49,650 bases of DNA. Source: Chloroflexota bacterium (GTDB lineage Bacteria; Chloroflexota; Dehalococcoidia; JACQUA01). Shown piece by piece: positions 41,894-49,486 of this stretch; within the stretch, counting starts at the first letter, position 1, and every line of letters starts with the position of its first letter. The notes under the pieces are model-generated. The model was not told the DNA's origin and made no database searches. It was given only the letters and a program-made list of their open reading frames with translations. Where the stretch lies: NCBI GenBank assembly GCA_016210565.1, contig JACQUA010000098.1:1-49650 (forward strand). Direction: 5' to 3'. A program made the translations under genes and the position numbers.

Positions 41894-42004
41894 CTATTCG
41901 GCTGGCTTGATGGTTTTCTTTTTGCGCCGGGCATAGGCGATGCCTCCGACAGTGGCCGCAGCCAGGGCTGCTATGGCCAGGGGCACCAAAACTTGCTTTT
42001 TCAT
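41894..42004 (-). CDS. Very small membrane protein (36 aa)
   Basis: 36 residues: short basic start MKKQV, hydrophobic helix LVPLAIAALAAATVGGIAYA, then a basic tail RRKKKTIKPAE. An excellent ribosome site (AAAGGAGG, 5 nt from the ATG) makes translation likely. Resembles the 45-aa protein downstream in plan (one helix ending GGIAYA or AGISYS, then a charged tail), so the two may be relatives. Too short for confident family assignment; a single-helix regulator or holin-like role is possible. Confidence 0.6.
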   Translation of the reverse strand: MKKQVLVPLAIAALAAATVGGIAYARRKKKTIKPAE

Positions 42005-42655
42005 GGGGACCTCCTTTTTTGGTGTCGAAAAGCCGGGTAAAGGCCTTTTGTTGAGCTTTTCTGATTTTACAACGGAACAAGGGGGTGGTTGTTACAGATG
42101 TACCAGTACCGTCGGGCCATACGGAAACCAGATACGCGGAAAGAGTAGCCGAGGCCCGAAAAAGGAGATACGAGAAAAGGCACACGAAAATGCACGTGGG
42201 GGAATTTACGCGGCGCAGGAGTAGGAAGGGTAGGAAGGGTAGGAAGAGTAGGAAGGGTAGGAGGAGTAGTAGCTCAGTAGGGTGGGTGCAGCGAGCAGAC
42301 ACGCCGTACCCTGGTTGGCCGGGCCTCCGCTGATAAGACGAACGTGCCGGCAGCTCCTCGGACCGCGAGCGGAACCCACCACAAAACGAAATCCCGAATT
42401 CCAGGTTCCAGGTTTCAGGAGCCAACTGTCAAGCAATGCCCGCATCCGAATGTTCAAATAGCCAAACGGAGTGTGCGTCAGTCTCTCGACCTCAGTCTGC
42501 AACACCGCCGGCGCTCTCGGCACGTTCGACCGTGCGCGCTTCACCCGCCCTTCTTCCTACTCTTCCTACTCTTTCTACTCTTTCTACTCTTTCTACTCTT
42601 CCTACCCCTCCTACTCTTCCTACTTCTCCTACTTCTCCTACTTCTCCTACTACTC
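42005..42655. repeat. GGTGGGT element pair framed by inverted 9-bp arrays
   Basis: Gene-free. Five 9-bp units of GTAGGAAGG type run at 42221-42265. A 106-bp GGTGGGT-bounded plus element is at 42277-42382, and a diverged minus end (GCGCGCTTCACCCGCCC) finishes at 42553. Twelve 9-bp units of TCTTCCTAC/TTCTCCTAC type, the inverse of the first array, run at 42552-42659. The last unit holds the TAG stop of the LhgO gene. 42005-42216 shows nothing else recognised. Confidence 0.85.
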
Positions 42656-43819
42656 CTATTCCAGTTCCCGCACCATGCCGGCGACCATCTCCGCGATGGC
42701 CATGCAACTCGTCAGCCCCGGGGATTCAATCCCCACCAGGCTTATTACTCCCGGGAACCCCCGGTCCGCTTCGTGGTGTATCACGAAGTCCCGGAACCCG
42801 TCCCCCGGCCCCTGTAGCTTCGGCCTGATGCCGGAAGATTCCGGTTCCAGGTCCTCAAGGCCGATCTCCGGCAATAGCAGTCTGGCCGATTTCCAGAACG
42901 CCTCCTTCTCCGCGGGGTCGACTTCGTAGGAAACGGAAGAAACGTAGTGGGCATCCGGGCCGAGCCGGACGCGTTCTTCCAGGTCTGGTGTCAGGTGGAT
43001 GCCCAATCCCGCGCCGGAAGGTTCGGGTACCGGGTAGACGAGCATCTTCACCAGGCGGCTCTTTTCGCGGCTCAGCGAGAAATAGTCCCCTTTGCAATAG
43101 TGGAGCCGGTACCCCGCTTTGCCGATATCGATGCCGGCCAGACCGGCCACCCTGTCGGAATACAGGCCGCAGCAGTTGACGAAGATGCGGGTGTTGAAGG
43201 TGAATTGACTCCCATCGGCCTGCCGTACCACCACCCGGTAACGGCTGTTCTGCCTCTCGATGCCGGTGACTTCCGTCCGGAAGGCCGGCGTGGCCCCATT
43301 TCCCCGGGCCTGTCGGAGGAACAGTCCCATCAGGGCGTGGGAATCGATTATGCCGGTCTCCGGCGACATAAGCGCCCCCACGCCGGCGACGCAAGGTTCG
43401 AGCCGCTGGAATTCCTTCTGAGAAAGGATCTCCAGCCCTGTCACTCCATTCCGGATGCCCTGTTGACATAACGTCTCAAGCTGTTTCTTTTCACCCGGGG
43501 AGCTGGCAACCACCAGTTTGCCGCACTTCCTGAAAGGCACGCCGTGTTTTTGACATGTCTCGTAGAGCATCTCCCGGCCGCGGACGCACAGCCGGGTCTT
43601 CAGGCAGTCCTCGCGGTAGTACAGGCCGCCGTGGATGACGCCGCTGTGCCGGCTGGAGGTCTCCTGGCCGAAGGAGGGGTTCTTCTCTATGAGTAGCAGC
43701 CTGCGGGACGGGGAGGCCAGCCTGGCCGCGACGGCCAGCCCCACCACCCCCGCCCCGGCTACGACGATATCTGCCTCGATAGCTGCAATGCGTTCCACTT
43801 CAATGGGCGTCGTATCCAT
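42656..43819 (-). CDS. lhgO: FAD-dependent L-2-hydroxyglutarate oxidase-type enzyme
   Basis: 387 residues from ATG 43819. FAD-binding motif VVAGAGVVGLAVA (19-31), RHSGVIHGGLYY, GIIDSHALMGLF, NCCGLYSDRVA and the C-terminal LVGIESPGLTS fit the DAO-type L-2-hydroxyglutarate oxidase/LhgO branch, which oxidises L-2-hydroxyglutarate to 2-oxoglutarate and passes electrons to oxygen or quinone. The stop codon is inside a minisatellite-like array. No neighbour with a related function. A frame open further upstream to 43903 has no support. Confidence 0.88.
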   Translation of the reverse strand: MDTTPIEVERIAAIEADIVVAGAGVVGLAVAARLASPSRRLLLIEKNPSFGQETSSRHSGVIHGGLYYREDCLKTRLCVRGREMLYETCQKHGVPFRKCGKLVVASSPGEKKQLETLCQQGIRNGVTGLEILSQKEFQRLEPCVAGVGALMSPETGIIDSHALMGLFLRQARGNGATPAFRTEVTGIERQNSRYRVVVRQADGSQFTFNTRIFVNCCGLYSDRVAGLAGIDIGKAGYRLHYCKGDYFSLSREKSRLVKMLVYPVPEPSGAGLGIHLTPDLEERVRLGPDAHYVSSVSYEVDPAEKEAFWKSARLLLPEIGLEDLEPESSGIRPKLQGPGDGFRDFVIHHEADRGFPGVISLVGIESPGLTSCMAIAEMVAGMVRELE

Positions 43820-43966
43820 AACCCGGCTCTGTCTTTTGGAAAAAAGGCTCCTGTTATTATACCACCTGAACCGATCGCTGTTGCTAGGACCTATGTAGTG
43901 CATTGCTTGTGATATAACGATAGACCGACCGTGTTGAGCGCCTCGGCCGCCGTCAGGGAATACGCG

Positions 43967-44217
43967 ATGGGCAAGAATAAGATACTCCTGACCAGGATAC
44001 TGAGCGGAAGCTCGATGCCAGCATCCGGTTCGAAGATATGTGCAGCCTCCTGGCGGGGATCGGTTTCGAGATGAGGGTCAGGGGTAGCCATGATATTTTC
44101 AGGAAGAACGGCGTGCTGGAGAGAATCAACCTGCAACGCTCCGGGGACAAGGCAAAGCCCTATCAGGCTAAGGAAGTCGGAAAGATTATCACAAAATACA
44201 AGCTCGGAGAAGGCTGA
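43967..44217 (+). pseudogene. hicA: hicA toxin gene with a frameshift
   Basis: Frame 1 reads MGKNKILLTRILSGS from ATG 43967, then homology continues only in another frame from 44014: DASIRFEDMCSLLAGIGFEM, then RVRGSHDIFRKNGVLERINL and a KAKPYQAKEVGKIITKYKLG end. This is a classic HicA mRNA-interferase with its RGSH motif. One base is missing at about 44012-44013. The stop TGA at 44215 overlaps the hicB ATG, the usual hicAB junction. The toxin is presumably inactive unless this is an assembly error. Confidence 0.8.
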
Positions 44218-44429
44218 TGCACAAATACGAAATCGTTATCTACTGGAGCAGTGAAGATGATGCGTTTGTTGCCCGGGTACCCGAACTTCCGGGTTGCATG
44301 GCCCATGGTGAAACCCACGAAATAGCGCTGAAGAATGCCCAGGAGGCCGTACATCTCTGGCTCGATACAGCGAAGGAGTCTGGCGATCCGGCGCCCGAAC
44401 CCAAGGGGGAAAGGTTGATATTCGCCTGA
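44217..44429 (+). CDS. hicB: HicB-family antitoxin
   Basis: 70 residues, the usual short HicB: MHKYEIVIYWSSEDDAFVAR, then VPELPGCMAHGETHEIALKN, a DWY-like beta-alpha fold. Neutralises HicA and often represses the operon. Overlaps the hicA stop by one base. It is intact although its toxin gene is frameshifted, so it may now be an orphan antitoxin. No C-terminal DNA-binding domain is seen. The truncated hicA copy at 17558 belongs to a different HicA variant and is unlikely to be its former partner. Confidence 0.87.
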   Translation: MHKYEIVIYWSSEDDAFVARVPELPGCMAHGETHEIALKNAQEAVHLWLDTAKESGDPAPEPKGERLIFA

Positions 44430-44502
44430 TGCCGACAGATCCCTCCCCCGTAGGCTAAAGACCAGCGGCCACAACCCCGCCCTGCGCAGGCAGAATCCAG
44501 GA

Positions 44503-47271
44503 TCATTGCATTGCCAGGATGTTCCCTAGGTCGCTCTTGGATTCCAGGATATGCGCCCATAGGTCTCCCACCTTTGCCAGGCGGTCGGGAACGGTCAGGA
44601 TGGTGAAGTCCGTGGGATAGATGCGGGTTAGCTCGTCCCAACTGACGGGCAGGGAGACCGTGGCTTGGGGCGTGGCGCGGGGAGAGTAAACGGAAGCCAG
44701 GGTCTTGCCGTAGACGTTCTGGTTGTAATCGAAAAATACCATACCAGTCCGTTTTTCGACTCCCCAGTCCAGGGTGACGACCTTGGGGCGCCGCTGGACA
44801 AGGTAGCGGCCGATGGTCTCCGCGGCGGCGTGTACCTGGTGGTAGTCAAACCGGCGCACGATGGGCACGTAGACATGGAGCCCGGTGCGGCCGGAGGTCT
44901 TGAGGAAGGAAGTCAGCGATAGAGAATCCAGCGTTTCCTTGAGCCATAAGGCGACTTCACACGTCCGGCGGAAAGCGGCGCGGTTGAGCTCCGGCTCGGC
45001 GCCCCTGGCCTCCGTCCCGGCATAGATATACGGGTCGAGGTCGATGATGATGAAGTCAGGGTAGTCCAGTGCCCCCGGGTTTTTGCCGGCCGCGGGGAGA
45101 CCGGATTCCCGCCTGCGCGGGAATGACGGGTGGTCCAACAATTCCGCTGGCCCCTTTTTGGCTGCTCCGGTCGGGAGGTCAGGCCCAGGGCTGGTCCTGG
45201 AAAACCAGGTGTGCAACTCGATGTTTGCTAGCTGGCCCAGCCACAGGAGCGTGGGGAGGTTGTTGCAGAGCAGATAGGGCTGGCCGGTTTCCCCTTTTCC
45301 GGGGGAAAGGTCTAGGGTCTCCACGAACTCGGGCAGGGGATAGGGCCAGTGCTTCTGGTAGAAGTATTCGCCGTGGATTCCCTCGGGGTAGCGTTTCAGG
45401 GTGATGGGCCGGTCGCGGAGGTGGGGCAGGAGATAGGGCGAGACGGCTGCCAGGTAAATGAGCAGGTCCCGCTTGGCCAGGGCGGGCCGGCCTTGGAAAG
45501 TCGGCCACAGCTCTTTGGACAGGTTGTTGATGGCTAGTTCGTATCCCTCCACGCTGAGGGAAAGTGTCTCTCCGGGTTTCTGCAACTCGTGGAGGATGTT
45601 CAATCCCCCTGTATCCCCCTTTTGCGAAAGAGGGAGCGCTGTCTTTGCCGATGGAGGCCCTGTCAGGCGGACATCCTGCGCCGGTTTGTCCTCCCGCAAC
45701 CGCTGGAATACCGGCGCGCGCAGCCTACCGTCCTGCGTCCACTCGGAGAATTTGACCTCGGCGATCATCTCTGGCCTGACCCAGGTGGTGGGGGCGTTGG
45801 TGGGAGGCGTCTCGACGAAGGGACACCGGTCGCTTCTCAGGGCATCGAGGGACCGTTTCAGTTCCGCGAGGGTCTGCTCGTCAAAGCCCGTGCCCACGTG
45901 GCCGGCGTATACCAGGCGGTCTTTTTCATCGTACTGGCCCACCAGGAGCGCTCCGAAGACTTCCCCGCGGAGTCCCTGCCCCTGCGTGTAGCCTCCGATC
46001 ACGAAGTCGTCGCTCAGGACGGCCTTGATCTTCAGCCAGCTCCGGGAGCGGCGGCCGGCCTCATAGGTGCTATCCAGCCGCTTGGCCATGACGCCTTCGA
46101 GGCCGTGAAGGACGGCATTCTCGTAGACCAGCGCGCCATCGCCGGGGAAATAGTCCAGCAACCGGATATTATCGGAGGCTTTGAACACCGCACCGAGGAT
46201 ATTCTTGCGCCGGCGCAGCGCCGCTGCGGTGAGGTCGTAGCCATCGAGGAAAAGGATGTCGAAAACGTAGTAAATGATGGGGAATCGTCCTTTGTCTGAG
46301 CCAGCCCCTGCCTCCCGTTCCGTCTTGAGATGCTGCTGCAGACACTGGAAGCAGGGCCGCCCCAGTTCGTCCATGGCGACGATCTCCCCGTCCAGTATCA
46401 TTTCCCTCGAATTCGGTTGTCGCAGGGACGCGGCGATTTGAGGGTATCTGGCTGTGTTGTCCAGGCCGCGGCGCGAAAGGAGCCTGACCGTCTTGCCGCG
46501 GACCAGGGCGATGCAGCGATAGCCGTCCAGCTTCGGCTCAAAAATCCAGTCGGGGCTGTTGAAAGGCCGGCTCGTCAAGGTAGCCAGCATCGGCGAAAGA
46601 GACGGGGGAAAGGGAGCAGGGTGTGCCCCCTGGATTGCCGTCAGGTCGATTCGGGCCGGCGCCTCCTTGCCCGTCGCGGCCGGCGCCGGCATATCCTGAA
46701 CCCCCAGGCCCGAGAGTACGGAGAACTCTTCTTTGAGGATATCTTTGTCGGGGCTGGCGAATTCGTCCCGGTGCTTGATGAGGAGCCACTCTTTTTCGCC
46801 ATGTTGCATCTTCACGAGCGCCCAGGACCCCCGCATCTTCTGACCGCGAAAGTTCAGGGACAGCTTGCCTGTTCCCAGACCGTCCCGGACCAGTTCTTCG
46901 GCCCTGGCTCTCTCATCGAAGCATGTCCGGTCGTTTTCCTCGGGGGAGTAGTCGCCCCGGTCCCAGATGATGACGGGGCCCGCGCCATATTCGCCGGTGG
47001 GGATGGTCCCCTCGAAAGAAGCGTATTCCAGGGGATGGTCCTCGACCGTGACGGCGAGTCTTTTTACCCGGGGGTCGAGGGACGGCCCGCCGGGGATGGC
47101 CCAGGACTTGAGGACGCCGCCCAGCTCCAGGCGCAGGTCGTAATGCAGGCGGCGGGCGGAATGCTTGTGGACAACGAATTGCAATGGCCGCTCGCCGCCC
47201 CGAACCGGCGCCGCAGGCGCCGGTTCGGGGGTCTTGTCGAAATGGCGCTTTCCGCTGTATTTTTCCAGCAT
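44503..47271 (-). CDS. ligD: LigD, multidomain NHEJ DNA ligase
   Basis: 922 residues in the order phosphoesterase-ligase-polymerase. Phosphoesterase about 1-170 (HKHSARRLHYDLRLELGG, EGTIPTGEYGAG). ATP-dependent ligase about 225-535 with catalytic lysine in FEPKLDGYRC (K247), DGEIVAMD and SWLKIKAV. Polymerase/primase about 580-915 with IIIDLDP (D744, D746) and KTSGRTGLHVYVP. End joining of double-strand breaks with Ku (48704). Two dispersed repeats are read through in frame, at 45591-45636 (linker, residues 546-561) and 45100-45129 (residues 715-724, just before DLDP). Confidence 0.93.
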   Translation of the reverse strand: MLEKYSGKRHFDKTPEPAPAAPVRGGERPLQFVVHKHSARRLHYDLRLELGGVLKSWAIPGGPSLDPRVKRLAVTVEDHPLEYASFEGTIPTGEYGAGPVIIWDRGDYSPEENDRTCFDERARAEELVRDGLGTGKLSLNFRGQKMRGSWALVKMQHGEKEWLLIKHRDEFASPDKDILKEEFSVLSGLGVQDMPAPAATGKEAPARIDLTAIQGAHPAPFPPSLSPMLATLTSRPFNSPDWIFEPKLDGYRCIALVRGKTVRLLSRRGLDNTARYPQIAASLRQPNSREMILDGEIVAMDELGRPCFQCLQQHLKTEREAGAGSDKGRFPIIYYVFDILFLDGYDLTAAALRRRKNILGAVFKASDNIRLLDYFPGDGALVYENAVLHGLEGVMAKRLDSTYEAGRRSRSWLKIKAVLSDDFVIGGYTQGQGLRGEVFGALLVGQYDEKDRLVYAGHVGTGFDEQTLAELKRSLDALRSDRCPFVETPPTNAPTTWVRPEMIAEVKFSEWTQDGRLRAPVFQRLREDKPAQDVRLTGPPSAKTALPLSQKGDTGGLNILHELQKPGETLSLSVEGYELAINNLSKELWPTFQGRPALAKRDLLIYLAAVSPYLLPHLRDRPITLKRYPEGIHGEYFYQKHWPYPLPEFVETLDLSPGKGETGQPYLLCNNLPTLLWLGQLANIELHTWFSRTSPGPDLPTGAAKKGPAELLDHPSFPRRRESGLPAAGKNPGALDYPDFIIIDLDPYIYAGTEARGAEPELNRAAFRRTCEVALWLKETLDSLSLTSFLKTSGRTGLHVYVPIVRRFDYHQVHAAAETIGRYLVQRRPKVVTLDWGVEKRTGMVFFDYNQNVYGKTLASVYSPRATPQATVSLPVSWDELTRIYPTDFTILTVPDRLAKVGDLWAHILESKSDLGNILAMQ
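45100..45129. repeat. Dispersed palindrome read in frame inside ligD polymerase domain
   Basis: GATTCCCGCC/GCGGGAATGACGG palindrome, translated on the minus strand as SFPRRRESG within the loop before the catalytic DLDP. Intergenic sister copy at 27092-27118. The frame is kept. Confidence 0.85.
45591..45636. repeat. CCCCCTT-type repeat read in frame inside ligD linker
   Basis: Matches the CCCCCT...CAAAGGGGGA family of 20247-20290 and 30845-30885. Translated on the minus strand as LPLSQKGDTGGLNI between the ligase and polymerase domains. Confidence 0.8.
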
Positions 47272-47616
47272 AGGTCAACCCGGAATGACGAATGAACCGG
47301 TACCACCCCGAAGCATCGGGGTCAGGGATGAACGAAGCCAGTCTCTTGTCTGCTCGCGGACTCTCCCCAGGCAGACCGGGCCGCCGGCCTACCACGGGGG
47401 CAAGCGGTGTCGCACGACAGGGGCAAGCCCTGTCGCTACGGTCCAATTTGCCCAAGCTTTCAGTTTGGCTACAATTATACTACCGGGGGCAGAGAGGTGT
47501 GTTGACTCAGACAACCGGGGTGCGTATCATGTTGCTGGGCGGGCAATCCTGGAATCTGAAATCCAGCTCTCACAGGCAAGGTGGCCTGTGGTACCCCGCA
47601 TAATCTGCACTCTCTA
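47272..47616. repeat. Gap between divergent ligD and DUF72 genes
   Basis: 47272-47420 has CCCCGAAGCATCGGGG and CGACAGGGGCAAGCCCTGTC palindromes (compare 700-720). 47571-47594 is a CACAGGC-family copy (TCACAGGCAAGGTGGCCTGT). Divergent promoters should be here, but none is convincing. Confidence 0.7.
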
Positions 47617-48513
47617 ATGGGCCGGATACTCGTCGGAATTTCTTCCTGGGGGGACCCGGCGCTGGTTGCCAGCGGGAGTTTCTATACTGCCGGGGTGACA
47701 GCGCCGGGTGACATGCTGCGGTCCTACGCGGCGGAGTTCCCCGTGGCCGAACTGGACTCTACCTTCTACACCTTTCCTTCCGAAAAGGCCATGACCCTGT
47801 GGCTGGACAACACGCCGCCCGGGTTTGTTTTCAACGCGAAGGCCTTCCGCCTGTTCACGGGTCACCCCACTCCCTACAATGCCTTCCCCCGCGGGGTGCG
47901 GGCGGAGTTCGGCGAGGATATCCCGAAAAACGGAAACATCTATCTCCAGAAACTGCGGGGCGACGTGGTTGACCGGGTGTGGAGGCTGTTCAGCAAGGCA
48001 CTCGGTCCTTTGCGCCAGGCCGGGAAACTGGGGGTGGTGCTCTTTCAATTCCCGCCCTGGTTTCGCCACAGCGAGGCGAACCGCCGCTTCCTGGAAGAAT
48101 GTGCCTCCCGGACCCCCCGTTGCCAGATAGCGGTCGAGTTCCGAGCCTCGGGCTGGCTGGACGGGGAGAACGCGGACTCGACCCTGGGCTTGCTCCGCCG
48201 CCTGAAGATGGCGCTGGTCTGTGTGGACGAACCGCAGGGCTTGAAGTCCAGCGTTCCGCCCGTGGCCGAAGTGACCGCGCCGGTGGCCGTCGTCAGGTTC
48301 CACGGGAGGAATTCTGAACAGTGGGAAGCCGGGGCATCGCCTGAAGAGAAGTTCGACTATTTGTACAATGAAGAGGAGCTGCGGCAGTGGGTCCCGGGAA
48401 TCCGGCAAATGGCGGCGAAGGTCAGGGAGCTCCACGTCATCTTCAAGAACAAGGGCGAGGATCACTCCATCCGCAATGCCCGCCAGATGGTGCGACTTCT
48501 GGGGGAGAACTGA
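47617..48513 (+). CDS. DUF72 (YecE-like) protein
   Basis: 298 residues from ATG 47617. VGISSWGDPALVASGSFYTA at the start, ELDSTFYTFPSEKAM and LGVVLFQFPPWF fit DUF72, a TIM-barrel-like family with no settled function. It stands between ligD and ku but on the opposite strand, so it is not in an operon with them; DUF72 genes near repair loci may be linked to DNA or nucleotide handling (inference). An upstream frame extension to 47581 is within a dispersed repeat. Confidence 0.85.
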   Translation: MGRILVGISSWGDPALVASGSFYTAGVTAPGDMLRSYAAEFPVAELDSTFYTFPSEKAMTLWLDNTPPGFVFNAKAFRLFTGHPTPYNAFPRGVRAEFGEDIPKNGNIYLQKLRGDVVDRVWRLFSKALGPLRQAGKLGVVLFQFPPWFRHSEANRRFLEECASRTPRCQIAVEFRASGWLDGENADSTLGLLRRLKMALVCVDEPQGLKSSVPPVAEVTAPVAVVRFHGRNSEQWEAGASPEEKFDYLYNEEELRQWVPGIRQMAAKVRELHVIFKNKGEDHSIRNARQMVRLLGEN

Positions 48514-48515
48514 AC

Positions 48516-48703
48516 CGAAGAAGAAATCCTAAATCCGAATCTCTAAACAAATCCGAGTGCCAAAACTCGAAACCGGAAACAAGTTCCAGTGCGGGAAATG
48601 TGAAACTCGACCCTCGCCTCGACAAGTTTGGGACATTTGAAGATTGGCATTTTGAATTTGTTTGGGATTTGGTGTTTCGGATTTCGGATTTGGTTCGGGC
48701 GAT
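48516..48703. repeat. AATCC/CATTTT-type repeat between DUF72 and ku
   Basis: Words such as AATCCGAATCTCTAAACAAA and CATTTTGAATTTG, with partial inverse copies (TTTGGGATTTGGTGTTTCGG), matching the AT-rich half of 8501-8642. Convergent intergenic region of the DUF72 and ku genes; no terminator hairpin seen. Confidence 0.65.
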
Positions 48704-49486
48704 TCATACCCGGGCTGGCGTTTTCTTCTTCGCGGCTTCGATGCTGGCCCGCAGCGCGGACATCAGGTCCGGTATCTCCATCTTTGGCTCCGGCAGCAGC
48801 TTGATTTCCTTTCCTTCCACCCTGGCTTTGATGAGCTTCTGGAGGGCCAGCCGGTATTCATCCCGGTACTGAGACGGATCGAAGCTGCGCGCCATGGCCG
48901 TGATCAGCGACGTGGCCATATCCAGCTCTTCCGGGGTGATCTCCTCGCCGGGCGGGGCCAGTTCCTCCCGGGAAAGGATTTCGTCGGCGTAATGGAGCGT
49001 GTGCAGCGCCAGGATATCGTCCAGGGGCCGGAGGCAGCAGAGGTGCTCGCGGCGCTGAAAAGAAACCTTGGCGATGCCGGCGCGATTCGTCCGGCGAAGG
49101 GCTTCTCTGAGCAAGATGAAGGGTTTAACGCCCAGCTCCTCCGGCTGTAAATAATGACTTCCCCGGTAGTAGGTGTGATCGATGTCTTCGGCGTCAACGA
49201 ATCCCGCTATCTGGATCGTCCGCAGGGTCTTGACCCGTACCCTGTTGAAATCACTCTCTTCCAGGACTACATACTGGCCTTTCGCATATTCATAGCCCCG
49301 TACCGTCTCCCGGGAGCTGAAATATTCATCGTCGATGGGGCAATGCAGGACCTGCTCCGGCCGGGTGAGGCACTTCTTGTGGAGAAAGTGGAAGGCCGGG
49401 GTCTTCACCGCCGTGGCAACATACATCTTGACGGGAATCGCCACAAGGCCGAAACTGATCGCCCCTTTCCAAAAAGCTCTTGCCAT
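48704..49486 (-). CDS. ku: Ku, NHEJ DNA-end-binding protein
   Basis: 260 residues. Bacterial Ku core 1-225: ARAFWKGAISFGLVAIPVKM, KGQYVVLEESDF, DIDHTYYRGSHYL, YADEILSREEL. A basic, lysine-rich C-terminus (EAAKKKTPARV) is the usual DNA/LigD interaction tail. It forms the ring that loads on broken DNA ends and recruits LigD, encoded 1.4 kb away. AAAGGAGGAAGG precedes the ATG. Normal length, no lesion. Confidence 0.95.
   Translation of the reverse strand: MARAFWKGAISFGLVAIPVKMYVATAVKTPAFHFLHKKCLTRPEQVLHCPIDDEYFSSRETVRGYEYAKGQYVVLEESDFNRVRVKTLRTIQIAGFVDAEDIDHTYYRGSHYLQPEELGVKPFILLREALRRTNRAGIAKVSFQRREHLCCLRPLDDILALHTLHYADEILSREELAPPGEEITPEELDMATSLITAMARSFDPSQYRDEYRLALQKLIKARVEGKEIKLLPEPKMEIPDLMSALRASIEAAKKKTPARV

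Noticed and set aside
42221-42659. CRISPR array
   Set aside because: Units are 9 bp with no spacers and no cas gene is present; the 37-bp tandem units at 30141 also lack spacers.
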